25,139 nt of DNA, taken from contig CAYZDJ010000031.1 in NCBI GenBank assembly GCA_964477265.1, positions 1 to 25,139 on the forward strand, written 5' to 3'. Below, one piece after another: positions 7,294 through 14,785 of this stretch (position 1 is the stretch's first letter; each line of letters starts with the position of its first letter). The position numbers and the translations under genes were made by a program. The notes beneath the pieces are model-generated. The model was not told the DNA's origin, did not search any database, and worked only from the letters and a program-made list of their open reading frames with translations. Origin of the DNA: CAIVPM01 sp964477265 (GTDB taxonomy: Bacteria; Bacteroidota; Bacteroidia; Chitinophagales; Chitinophagaceae).

Positions 7294-8035
7294 TCATTTC
7301 ACTCAATTGCTTGTAAAGTGCTTGTGCTGTTGGGTTTGAGACAAGTTGTTGCAAATGTTTTTCTATAGTTGCTAAATCTTTTCTTACTGCAGGACCTGTA
7401 AAAACTTCATTTGGATGATGCGTTCTTAAACGTGTTGCAGTTTCTTCTATTAAAGATTGTAATAAACCAAAATCAATATTATTTGCTTCGCAAAAATTTG
7501 CACTTTGCAAATACATATAGTTCACAAAATTGCAAGCAAACACAGCAGCAGTATGTAGTTTAAGCCTTTTGTCATCATTGCCAAATTCAACTTTACTTGA
7601 AATTGATTGTGCTAATTCTTTAATTTTATTTTTAGTAAAATCATTGTTTCCGTCAATTAAAAAAGGAATTGGAGTGGCTATATCCATTGACTTACGTAAG
7701 CTTTGAATAGGGTAAAGAACACCAAAATTTGCAGAACAATGTTGCAAAATATTTATAGAAACGGAACCTGCTGTATGCAATACGATTGTATCACCAACAT
7801 TAATTTGTTTGCAAATTTCTTCAATAGATTTATCACTAACTGCAACTAAAATAATTTCAGTTTCGTTATCTAATTCTTTTAAATCATTTATAGCTACTAC
7901 ATTTACTTCATTTGCCAAAACCATTGCTGTGTCTATATTTCGTCCATATACTTGTTGTATAGAATGATGATTTGCAAATAATAATTTTGCTAAAACTGTT
8001 GCTACATTTCCTGTACCTATAATTGAAATTTTCAT
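7280..8035 (-). CDS. Rossmann-fold and DUF2520 domain protein
   Basis: A 251-residue protein with N-terminal dinucleotide-binding sequence MKISIIGTGNVATVLAKLL (residues 1-19), strand-ending VYGRN, and a VLHTAGSVS segment typical of the pyrroline-5-carboxylate-reductase-like F420/NADP fold. It is followed by a helical C-terminal domain (from about residue 120, LYPIQSLRK) recognised as DUF2520. The family is common in Bacteroidota and is predicted to be a reductase or dehydrogenase of unknown substrate. It is 52 bases downstream of the ABC ATPase gene on the same strand, with a decayed R1-like repeat in the gap. Its 3' end overlaps the Ppx/GppA gene tail to tail by 14 bases. Substrate cannot be told. 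Confidence 0.8.
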   Translation of the reverse strand: MKISIIGTGNVATVLAKLLFANHHSIQQVYGRNIDTAMVLANEVNVVAINDLKELDNETEIILVAVSDKSIEEICKQINVGDTIVLHTAGSVSINILQHCSANFGVLYPIQSLRKSMDIATPIPFLIDGNNDFTKNKIKELAQSISSKVEFGNDDKRLKLHTAAVFACNFVNYMYLQSANFCEANNIDFGLLQSLIEETATRLRTHHPNEVFTGPAVRKDLATIEKHLQQLVSNPTAQALYKQLSEMIMNQ

Positions 8036-8050
8036 TGTATTTTCTTTTTA

Positions 8051-8084
8051 TTCACGTAAAGATGCAAAGGAGCAAAGACACAAA
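8051..8084. repeat. R1-like half element, copy e (decayed)
   Basis: TTCACGTAAAGATGCAAAG and the following GCAAAGACACAAAA resemble the left arm of the R1 elements (TTTCACGCAAAGNCGCA). No right arm is present. It lies in the 52-base gap between the DUF2520 and ABC ATPase genes. Confidence 0.45.
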
Positions 8085-8087
8085 ATT

Positions 8088-8735
8088 TTACAGCATTAGG
8101 ATTTTTGAGTAATCAAAATTTTTGTCTTCATCTAAATCTGTAACAACAAAGCCTGCATTTCTTGCTGCACATTCCTGTGCAATTAATTGTGCTGCTTTTT
8201 TTGTATTCTCATTATCTAAGTGGCTAAAAGGTTCATCCATTAATAACAATTCAAAAGGTTGCATTAATGCACGAATTATTGCAATTCTTTGTTGCTCGCC
8301 ATAACTGCACTTTGCAGTTGGTTGATGCAAAATATGAGTGATGCCAAGCATTTCAGCCATTTCATCAATTTTAGATTCACTGTAAAATGGAGATTGCATA
8401 CTGCGTTTTATTTCTATATTTTCCTTGGCTGTTAGTTGAGGAAATAATCTTAAATCTTGAAACACTACACTTATTTTTTGTTGGCGAATTGTTGCCATTT
8501 CGTTTAATGAAATATTTTTTATATCAACATCGTCATAAAATATTTTTCCTTCATAATCATTTCGTAAGCCATACAGCATATTCATTAAAGTGGTTTTGCC
8601 TGTGCCACTTGGTGCAACAATTTTGGTGTAATTATTACTATCAAAACTCAATTTATTATTCCACACATCTTTTTGTGTTTTTAAAATTCTGTCTTTTAAA
8701 GGCGTAGGAATAAGGTGTTGTAAACTTATCTTCAT
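8088..8735 (-). CDS. ABC transporter ATP-binding protein, stand-alone
   Basis: A 215-residue ABC ATPase of the LolD/MacB/FtsE-like size class. Walker A is APSGTGKTT (41-49), the Q-loop is Q93 in VVFQDLRLFP, the signature is CSYGEQQ (143-149), and Walker B is LLLMDEP (163-169) with D167 and catalytic-base E168. Two features are unusual: the signature starts with C instead of L and has E in place of the usual second G (LSGGQ), and the H-loop His is missing, the expected VTHD being VTDLDED (198-204). No permease gene is adjacent; the neighbours are a DUF2520 reductase and, beyond repeats, a DUF4836 lipoprotein. Function beyond ATP-driven work is unknown; it may partner a permease elsewhere. Confidence 0.85.
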   Translation of the reverse strand: MKISLQHLIPTPLKDRILKTQKDVWNNKLSFDSNNYTKIVAPSGTGKTTLMNMLYGLRNDYEGKIFYDDVDIKNISLNEMATIRQQKISVVFQDLRLFPQLTAKENIEIKRSMQSPFYSESKIDEMAEMLGITHILHQPTAKCSYGEQQRIAIIRALMQPFELLLMDEPFSHLDNENTKKAAQLIAQECAARNAGFVVTDLDEDKNFDYSKILML

Positions 8736-8789
8736 TGTATAATATTACATTTTATAAATGCAGGAATTGCTGAATAGAATTACTAATTT

Positions 8790-8870
8790 TAAATGGTGCC
8801 AACGCCACTGCAGCGTAATAGCATTGAAATAGCTTGGACAATAATAAAAATAAAAGTGCAAGGCACTTTA
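8790..8870 (-). repeat. R2 dispersed element, copy B
   Basis: On the minus strand: hairpin AAAGTGC-CTT-GCACTTT (8853-8869), a T-rich linker, TTATTGTCCAAGC, 21 variable bases, then CAGTGGCGTTGGCACCATT. The order, spacing and constant blocks are those of the copy at 2804-2886. It lies in the gap upstream of the ABC ATPase gene, downstream of the DUF4836 terminator. Confidence 0.65.
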
Positions 8871-8885
8871 CAAATTTAGCGTAAT

Positions 8886-8917
8886 AAAAAAGCTGCTCAA
8901 CAGTGAGCAGCTTTTTT
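8886..8917 (-). terminator. intrinsic terminator after the DUF4836 gene
   Basis: A perfect 14-base stem (8886-8899 with 8904-8917) with loop ACAG, and A/T tracts on both sides. It is 15 bases past the DUF4836 stop. Confidence 0.9.
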
Positions 8918-8931
8918 ATAATTTGTATTAA

Positions 8932-10608
8932 TTAAAATTTCATTTGAGGAGCAACCGCACCAGAATCTTGCATTGGCATTTCTGTAGCCCATCTTGCTTT
9001 TCTTTCTTTATCAGCAGCTTGCATTTCTTCGGCAACTGTTTTAAAGAAATTAGCTATAGATACTAAACTATTTTCTTTTTCATTTTTCATTTTAAAAGTA
9101 AATGTTCCTGCAATCTTAGAGTCTTTCATATTCTCGCAGCTTCCACTAAAATTATCAAATGTTGCGATGGCTTTATCCATGATTACTTTTCCATGAAGGT
9201 CTTTATCAGCAAAGCTTTGGAAAGATTTTAAAAAGCTGTTTGCGTCAATAAACATTGCCATATACTTACCACTTAAATTACTTGTAAAGTCGCTGCTGAA
9301 TGTAGTTTTAGTAGATTTTGCAGCATATTGTGTGTATGTATTTTCATTGCTGGCAACAATAATATTTTTATCATCAATACGTACATATACAGGTGCATTT
9401 GCTGCAGCTTGTGGGCTAAGTGTATATACACCTGCAGTATTAATCAAACCTTGCATTTGCACTCCCTGATCTAAAATTTTTGCAAGGCTAGCTTTATCGC
9501 CAACTTCAGCAATAAACAAGTATTGCATTGATGGTTGTGGCATACCGAAATTGCTTGTATCCATTTTCATTTCAAAATCTCCAAGTGCAAAAGCCATATC
9601 ACCTTTAGTGCATTTATAAATATCCTGTAAAGTAAAATTCATTTTTGACAAACCAGCATCTATAAGGGTTTCAAGCTGCAATTCTTTTAAAATACCTTGT
9701 ACCATTTCTGGTTTAAACGAAAGCAACATTGCAGCATTTGTATTTTTTGCAGGAAAATTTTCAAGCATTGAAAGTTTAACAGATCCATTGCCATATTGTT
9801 TTACTAAAGCAGTTAATCTGTCGTTTAAATATGAAGTGCCATCCATTACTATTTTGCCATTTTCGAAGTTTAAATAGCTCACAGAATAATTGTCTTTTAA
9901 CAACTCTTCTAATTTAGGCAATTGAATTGGCAACATAGATAATTGACCACCTATTGAAGCTGTTGAAGTAAAAGCATACACATCAGCTTTTTTGTCAAAC
10001 ATATCGTTAAAAGCTTTTACGCTTGTTACTTTATCGGCATCTTTTAAGTTGTAAAACTTATCTACAAAGGCAGCAACATCAGGTGTTTCGCTTTCGTCAA
10101 AAAAGTTTGTATTCATTACAAAGCTAATCATTGCAAAATCGCTTGTCCAAGTAGCTATTCCCATTTTGTTTAATTTCATACTCGTGTATGATTTTCCTTT
10201 AACTACTGGTTCAGTTTTTAATTCATCTTGTGCTTTTAAAAAGCCTTCAAATTTTGCTGCATCATTTAAAGCACCAATAATGTTAAAGCTCATGGTTTTT
10301 CCTTTTTTCCCACTTTGAGTCATGAACATTACTAATTTTTCTTCTGTATTGATACCTGAGTTTTTCCAGTCATTCATCATTTTTTTAGCTTTAGCCGAAT
10401 CAACAGATGAGATGAATTTATTCATTAAAGAATCCATTTGGAAATTGCCTGACTTTAATTTTTCCTCCATTGCTTTTTGGTCAAAAACTAAAACCATAGA
10501 TGCATCTTTTGGTATTAATGATGCTTGTTTTAAACCCTTGCTGCCACAAGATGATAGTATTACTACTGCCACAAGTGCTACAACAATTCTTGAAACTAAC
10601 TTTTTCAT
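8932..10608 (-). CDS. DUF4836 family lipoprotein
   Basis: A 558-residue envelope protein. The chosen ATG at 10608 gives a lipoprotein signal, MKKLVSRIVVALVAVVILSSC, with lipobox LSSC, so the mature protein would begin at Cys21. An ATG 39 bases further upstream is in frame, but it lies inside the predicted -7 promoter box and would hide the signal peptide behind 13 extra residues. The opening of the mature part (LIPKDASMVLVFDQKAM) is characteristic of DUF4836, a Bacteroidota family of unknown function. The rest is alternating beta-rich segments with no catalytic motif that I recognise. It ends near APQMKF and is followed by a strong terminator, so it appears monocistronic. Confidence 0.82.
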   Translation of the reverse strand: MKKLVSRIVVALVAVVILSSCGSKGLKQASLIPKDASMVLVFDQKAMEEKLKSGNFQMDSLMNKFISSVDSAKAKKMMNDWKNSGINTEEKLVMFMTQSGKKGKTMSFNIIGALNDAAKFEGFLKAQDELKTEPVVKGKSYTSMKLNKMGIATWTSDFAMISFVMNTNFFDESETPDVAAFVDKFYNLKDADKVTSVKAFNDMFDKKADVYAFTSTASIGGQLSMLPIQLPKLEELLKDNYSVSYLNFENGKIVMDGTSYLNDRLTALVKQYGNGSVKLSMLENFPAKNTNAAMLLSFKPEMVQGILKELQLETLIDAGLSKMNFTLQDIYKCTKGDMAFALGDFEMKMDTSNFGMPQPSMQYLFIAEVGDKASLAKILDQGVQMQGLINTAGVYTLSPQAAANAPVYVRIDDKNIIVASNENTYTQYAAKSTKTTFSSDFTSNLSGKYMAMFIDANSFLKSFQSFADKDLHGKVIMDKAIATFDNFSGSCENMKDSKIAGTFTFKMKNEKENSLVSIANFFKTVAEEMQAADKERKARWATEMPMQDSGAVAPQMKF

Positions 10609-10640
10609 TGTGTTATTTTTTGGTAAATGATTTAATGCTG

Positions 10641-10671
10641 CAAACATATATTGTGCAGGTATTGCAACAAA
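10641..10671 (-). promoter_or_regulatory. Bacteroidota-type promoter of the DUF4836 gene
   Basis: On the minus strand TTTG (10668-10671), 19 bases, then TATGTTTG (10641-10648), an exact match to TAnnTTTG with normal spacing. Transcription would start near 10635, giving a leader of about 25 bases before the ATG at 10608. Confidence 0.75.
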
Positions 10672-10735
10672 GTTAATTAACGTTAAGATGATGAAATGCA
10701 GCTCTATATTGAGTTTGAACGAACTATTGTTTAGC

Positions 10736-11545
10736 CTAAAATAGAGCTAATTGCGATATTGCAGGTGGCTGTTGAACAGAGTTTTCTGTTGTTATAGTAA
10801 ATACTTCACTTGCACAGTATCTGTCTGCTACAATAATTTTTGTATTGGTGGTGTGTTGCTCAAATAAATCTTTGGCAAGTTGTGGTGTATTATTTTCTTT
10901 TGATAAATGAGATAAAATAAGATGAGACAAGTTTGGTGAACGATGCTGTATAAATAAATCTACTGCTTGTTGGTTACTTAAATGCCCTTCATTACCACTA
11001 ATTCTTTTTTTGAGGTGTAAAGGATAGCTTCCATTTTCCAGCATTTCGTCATCATAATTGGCTTCTAAAAAAGCAGCATGGCATTGCTTAAAATAATAAA
11101 TTAAATTGTTGCAAACCGTGCCAATATCTGTGTAAACACCAACTGTTATATTGTTGTATGAAATGTTAAAACTATGTGGGTCTGCTGCATCATGTTGCTT
11201 GGAAAATGGTGTAACAATTAAATTGCCAATTTCAATAGAATTGTTTGCTGCAAAGGGTTTTGAAAGATGTTTGATTAATTTGATATTCCTTGCAGTAGCA
11301 TCAGTAATATAAATTGGTAACGAATGTCTGTGTGCCAATGTAGAAAGTCCACTAATGTGATCTCCATGTTCGTGACTTATAAAAATAGCCTTAACTTTTT
11401 TAATGTCAAGTCCAATCTGCTTCATTCTTTTTTCTACATTTCTTGCAGCAATGCCAATATCAATTAATACTGCATTTGTTGCATTACCAACATAATAGCA
11501 ATTGCCATTGCTTCCACTATTTATTGATGCTATTTGTAAAGACAC
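10736..11545 (-). CDS. MBL-fold metallo-hydrolase, YycJ/WalJ-like
   Basis: A 269-residue metallo-beta-lactamase-fold protein. The N-terminus ASINSGSNGNCYYVG is characteristic of the YycJ-like branch. The metal site H58-x-H60-x-D62-H63 is in ISHEHGDH; ADPHSF (around residues 120-125) and VYTDIGTV follow, and LSHLSKENN near residue 215 supplies the later ligand. Relatives are predicted nucleases or phosphodiesterases, and the firmicute homologue sits in the WalRK operon; there is no such context here. The start is GTG at 11545: an in-frame stop lies shortly upstream and the first internal ATG is 40 codons in. It is 58 bases downstream of the convergent-free GH3 gene's opposite flank, with AT-rich filler containing GTTAAAAGTTAAGAG-type repeats between the two. 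Confidence 0.85.
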   Translation of the reverse strand: MSLQIASINSGSNGNCYYVGNATNAVLIDIGIAARNVEKRMKQIGLDIKKVKAIFISHEHGDHISGLSTLAHRHSLPIYITDATARNIKLIKHLSKPFAANNSIEIGNLIVTPFSKQHDAADPHSFNISYNNITVGVYTDIGTVCNNLIYYFKQCHAAFLEANYDDEMLENGSYPLHLKKRISGNEGHLSNQQAVDLFIQHRSPNLSHLILSHLSKENNTPQLAKDLFEQHTTNTKIIVADRYCASEVFTITTENSVQQPPAISQLALF

Positions 11546-11603
11546 TTTTATTAGTTAAAAGTTAAGAGTTATAAGTTGATAGTTTCTTGCTGTTAGTTTT
11601 TAG

Positions 11604-13355
11604 CTATTTTACTGAAACCGGCAGTTTGCCTTTTGCTATAATTTTTCCTTGCAAAATATCTGCAGCTGTGCGTTGCACAATATCATCATCATCGTAGCAG
11701 GCAATAATATTTCTTGCATTGGCAATGTTTTTTATGGCATAAGGATTTCCAAAAAACAAGAATATTACTTTGTTGTTATTTGCAAGTTGCTGCATTAAAT
11801 AAACAACACTACTATCCAAGCCAAAATTATTTGCTGGTCTTCTGTTGTATTGATGAACACTAACAACAATGGCATCATATTGCTTTATTTTTGTAACTGT
11901 ATCAAGAATGTTTTGCACTAATTCAAGCTTGTCATTTGTCTCTGCCGAAGCCTTTGTAGCCCTTGGTTCTATCGAATCCCTTATCCTGAATGTTGTTGCA
12001 AAACTGTTATTTATAAAGTAAGAATCTTTAACTAAATTTTTGGTCAGACTTTTATTAAATTCATTTTGCTTTCCATTGCCAATTGCAATATGAGCTATAC
12101 GTGGCATCACATCATAAGGTTGCATCATATGGCTTAATGGAATAAGTTTTTTGTTTTCTAACTTAACCATTGTAATGGCGTTTTCTGCAATTTTTTCAAT
12201 AAGTTTAGTTGTGGTCCGGTTTAAATCATTCACAAGATTTGTAGTATCTATAGATTGTTTTTTATATAAACCTAAATTGTACTTTGCTAATAGTACTTTT
12301 TTTACACTTGCATACAATTGAGTATTGGTAAGGGTTTTATTAGTTACAGCTAGTTTTATTTTTGCAATGCTGCTATCAATATCTTCTGGCAAGCACAATA
12401 AATCATTGCCAGCAATAATGGCTTTTGCACTTACATCACCACTTGCAAAATATTTTGTAACTCCTTTCATTTCTAAACCATCTGTAATAATCAAACCTTT
12501 AAAGCCAAGCTTATTTTTTAATAAATTGGTTACAGCTTTTTTTGATAAAGAAGTAGGAAAATTTGTAGTAGTATCAATTTGTGGTACACTCAAATGTGCA
12601 GTCATTATACAGCCAACATTATTTTTTATTTGTTGCTTAAATGGATACAACTCAACACTGTCTAGTGTTTTATAAGATTTATGAACTATTGGCAAATCCA
12701 GGTGAGAATCAACTGCAACATCGCCATGTCCTGGAAAGTGTTTTGCACAAGCCATTACTCTAACACTTTGTAAGCCTTGTGTATATTGAATTGCATAGCT
12801 GCTTACCCTGTTTTTATCTTCACCAAAGCTTCTGTCGTTTATTACAGGATTTGCAGGATTATTATTTACATCAACCACTGGAGCATAGTTTATATGAATG
12901 CCCATTCGCTTGCATTGCATGCCAATAGCTTTGCCTAAATCATAAACAATATTTTTATTTTGCAAAGCCCCCAACATCATGTTTTTAGGAAAAAGTAAAA
13001 CACTGTCAAGCCTCATTCCAATTCCCCATTCTGCATCAATAGTAACAAGTAAAGGCGTTTTGGCAATACTTTGATAATAATTTGTAAGGTTGGCTTGCCT
13101 TATTGGTCCTCCTTGAAAAAAACATAAACCACCAACATTATATTTTTTTATTTGTTCAATTACTTTATCAATATGTTCTTGTGGCAAATTGCTATGTGCT
13201 CTAATGATAATTAATTGGGCAATTTTTTCTTCATAACTTAAATGGTTAAAAACACTATCAACCCAATGCTGTGCTTGCTTTGATGAGTTTAAAAACTTTT
13301 GTGCAAACGAATTGTAACAGCAAAAAATACAAATGAATAAAATATATTTTTTCAT
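11604..13355 (-). CDS. secreted glycoside hydrolase family 3 enzyme (NagZ-like beta-N-acetylhexosaminidase)
   Basis: A 583-residue protein from the ATG at 13355, with signal peptide MKKYILFICIFCCYNSFA cut before Q. The GH3 N-terminal barrel has AKHFPGHGDVAVDSH (residues 204-218), the KH(F/S)PGHG-DSH loop whose Asp-His pair is the acid/base of beta-N-acetylglucosaminidases, and nucleophile D292 in ITDGLEM. The C-terminal third, through LFFGNPYAI to the terminal GKLPVSV, is a GH3_C-like domain. Many Bacteroidota homologues are about 950-1000 residues because a serine beta-lactamase-like domain is fused after this point; here it is absent. Likely role: removing GlcNAc from peptidoglycan fragments or other glycans in the periplasm. 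A strong hairpin terminator ends only about 20 bases before the start codon. Confidence 0.88.
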   Translation of the reverse strand: MKKYILFICIFCCYNSFAQKFLNSSKQAQHWVDSVFNHLSYEEKIAQLIIIRAHSNLPQEHIDKVIEQIKKYNVGGLCFFQGGPIRQANLTNYYQSIAKTPLLVTIDAEWGIGMRLDSVLLFPKNMMLGALQNKNIVYDLGKAIGMQCKRMGIHINYAPVVDVNNNPANPVINDRSFGEDKNRVSSYAIQYTQGLQSVRVMACAKHFPGHGDVAVDSHLDLPIVHKSYKTLDSVELYPFKQQIKNNVGCIMTAHLSVPQIDTTTNFPTSLSKKAVTNLLKNKLGFKGLIITDGLEMKGVTKYFASGDVSAKAIIAGNDLLCLPEDIDSSIAKIKLAVTNKTLTNTQLYASVKKVLLAKYNLGLYKKQSIDTTNLVNDLNRTTTKLIEKIAENAITMVKLENKKLIPLSHMMQPYDVMPRIAHIAIGNGKQNEFNKSLTKNLVKDSYFINNSFATTFRIRDSIEPRATKASAETNDKLELVQNILDTVTKIKQYDAIVVSVHQYNRRPANNFGLDSSVVYLMQQLANNNKVIFLFFGNPYAIKNIANARNIIACYDDDDIVQRTAADILQGKIIAKGKLPVSVK

Positions 13356-13377
13356 TTTGTGAATATATACAAAAACA

Positions 13378-13404
13378 AAAACCACCTGCGGTGCAGATGG
13401 TTTT
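13378..13404 (-). terminator. intrinsic terminator after the DUF5606 gene, just upstream of the GH3 start
   Basis: The stem AAAACCA-CTGC (13378-13389, one C-A mismatch) pairs with GCAG-TGGTTTT (13393-13404) around loop GGT; on the minus strand a TTTTTGTTTTTG tail follows. It is 18 bases past the DUF5606 stop and 22 bases before the GH3 ATG, so it could also act as an attenuator for the GH3 gene. Confidence 0.8.
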
Positions 13405-13422
13405 GTCTATAAAAAAATTAAA

Positions 13423-13842
13423 TTATTTTGTTTCTTCAGTAATTTCTTCTTCAGGCATTTCACTCAATTTTAATTCAATGTCATTTGCCTTTAAAACGTT
13501 AAACCACTTAACCATTTTTTTTCTATCACTATCATACACTCTGTCAAAATCCATGTCAGCAAATACTTTCATAAAATAAGCTTTCACTGCTTTTGCATCT
13601 TTTTCGCTTGGAATAGCTTCTTTACTTGCTTCCATAGCTTTAAAAATTTTTACTAAGTTTACATTTTCTCTTATAGTATAAACTTCAATACTTTCTAAGT
13701 GAGAAAAATTGTGTATCCTATTACTTGCAAATTTTACTGAACCATCTTCTAAAGACTTTACAACAGCACCATCATTTTTACTGCTTACCAATTCAAAAAG
13801 CCCTGACAACCCTGTAACTGATATAAGTTTACCGTATTCCAT
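13423..13842 (-). CDS. DUF5606 domain protein
   Basis: A 139-residue soluble protein beginning MEYGKLISVTGLSGLFELVS, which I recognise as the DUF5606 family, small and conserved across Bacteroidota and of unknown function. The N-terminal half is beta-rich and resembles a small SH3-like barrel (inference). The second half is helical, with EKDAKAVKAYFMKVFADMD, and ends in an acidic tail, EMPEEEITEETK. It has its own consensus promoter and a strong terminator, so it is probably transcribed alone. Confidence 0.8.
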   Translation of the reverse strand: MEYGKLISVTGLSGLFELVSSKNDGAVVKSLEDGSVKFASNRIHNFSHLESIEVYTIRENVNLVKIFKAMEASKEAIPSEKDAKAVKAYFMKVFADMDFDRVYDSDRKKMVKWFNVLKANDIELKLSEMPEEEITEETK

Positions 13843-13860
13843 ATTTTATTTTGAAAGCAG

Positions 13861-13892
13861 CAAATGTAACTGTGTGTAACGAATATAGCAAA
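13861..13892 (-). promoter_or_regulatory. Bacteroidota-type promoter of the DUF5606 gene
   Basis: On the minus strand TTTG (13889-13892), 20 bases, then TACATTTG (13861-13868), an exact TAnnTTTG. The expected start site leaves a leader of roughly 12 bases before the ATG at 13842. Confidence 0.75.
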
Positions 13893-13900
13893 GAGAATTT

Positions 13901-14785
13901 TTAGGCACTGATTTTCAAAAATTTTAGTCGTTTAGTGCAAAACTGTAACCACGAAGTATTACTTAAAAACAAACCATAAATACATAAAAAAACAAACTGT
14001 AAATTATAAAGCATCATTAAAAAGTAAATGCCAAGATGTAAAGCAAAACCTAGTATTATCAAAGGTTTCCTACATTTTTTAAACCAGATTAAAATTGGAA
14101 ATAATAGCTCCAGTGCCAGGGTAAAGTATGTTGTTAAATATACAAGCCAGGTTTGATGTGATAATGTTACATTAAATGTAGTTGACATAAATGCCTTAGT
14201 ATTTAGTATGTAATACATTGCACTTCCATCCTGCCAATAAGGATTTTGAATTTTATGATAAAATGCTAATAAATAAGCAATACACAATTGCATCATCATG
14301 CTTAATGCAGCTAAATTACTTACAACATTTTCTGTAGCAGTATTTGTCTTCTTTTTGTTTATACAGAAATATTGATAAGCATTTGCAAAGCAAAAACAAA
14401 ATAATAAAAACCTTGCTAGCACATCGCCACCATTAACTTCTGCATTATTTATTTTTTGTAAGAGAAAAAGTAGGGCAAAAGATAAAAATGCAATTACATT
14501 TTTGCCAATGCCAAATAAGAATAACAACAGGCAAAAAATGTAGATAGAAATAATAAACAAATAATGTGCTTTTAAAAAAAATATATCAATACCAAAAACA
14601 AGGAAAGTGCTGTGTGTATTGAATTGTAGCGAACTTTGGTTGCTATATAACACAACCCAAGTTGCTTGTTTAAATAAAATTTCTTTTAATAAAAAAATGC
14701 TTAACATCACTCTCATCAACGATAGATAAAAGCCTTTGTAATTTTCTTTTTGAAGAAGTGATATGATATAGTTTAGTCTTTTCAT
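13901..14785 (-). CDS. HTTM / SdpB-like multi-pass membrane protein
   Basis: A 294-residue membrane protein with about six to eight hydrophobic helices. Landmarks fit the HTTM (vitamin-K-carboxylase-related) and SdpB group: an amphipathic N-terminus followed by LMRVMLSIFLLKEIL, an internal VNGGDVLARFLLFCFC, then YLLAFYHKIQNPYWQDGSAMYY, and the late helix pair LALELLFPILIWFKKCRKP and GFALHLGIYFLMMLYNLQF. The family is poorly defined; a few members work with antimicrobial-peptide systems or in gamma-carboxylation-like roles, but no substrate can be named here. Its ATG overlaps the stop of the upstream membrane-anchored protein by four bases (ATGA), so the two are translationally coupled and probably form a complex. 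Confidence 0.72.
   Translation of the reverse strand: MKRLNYIISLLQKENYKGFYLSLMRVMLSIFLLKEILFKQATWVVLYSNQSSLQFNTHSTFLVFGIDIFFLKAHYLFIISIYIFCLLLFLFGIGKNVIAFLSFALLFLLQKINNAEVNGGDVLARFLLFCFCFANAYQYFCINKKKTNTATENVVSNLAALSMMMQLCIAYLLAFYHKIQNPYWQDGSAMYYILNTKAFMSTTFNVTLSHQTWLVYLTTYFTLALELLFPILIWFKKCRKPLIILGFALHLGIYFLMMLYNLQFVFLCIYGLFLSNTSWLQFCTKRLKFLKISA

Noticed and set aside
8387..8707. 106-codon open frame on the plus strand
   Set aside because: It is antisense to the ABC ATPase core, whose Walker and signature motifs are clear; the translation is a low-complexity shadow.
10609..10647. Longer start for the DUF4836 lipoprotein
   Set aside because: The upstream ATG lies within a perfect -7 promoter box and would bury the lipoprotein signal sequence.
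10700..10740. AGCTCTAT...ATAGAGCT inverted repeat near the end of the metallo-hydrolase gene
   Set aside because: The stem is only 8 bases with a loop over 30 bases and no T tract; too weak to call as terminator or operator.
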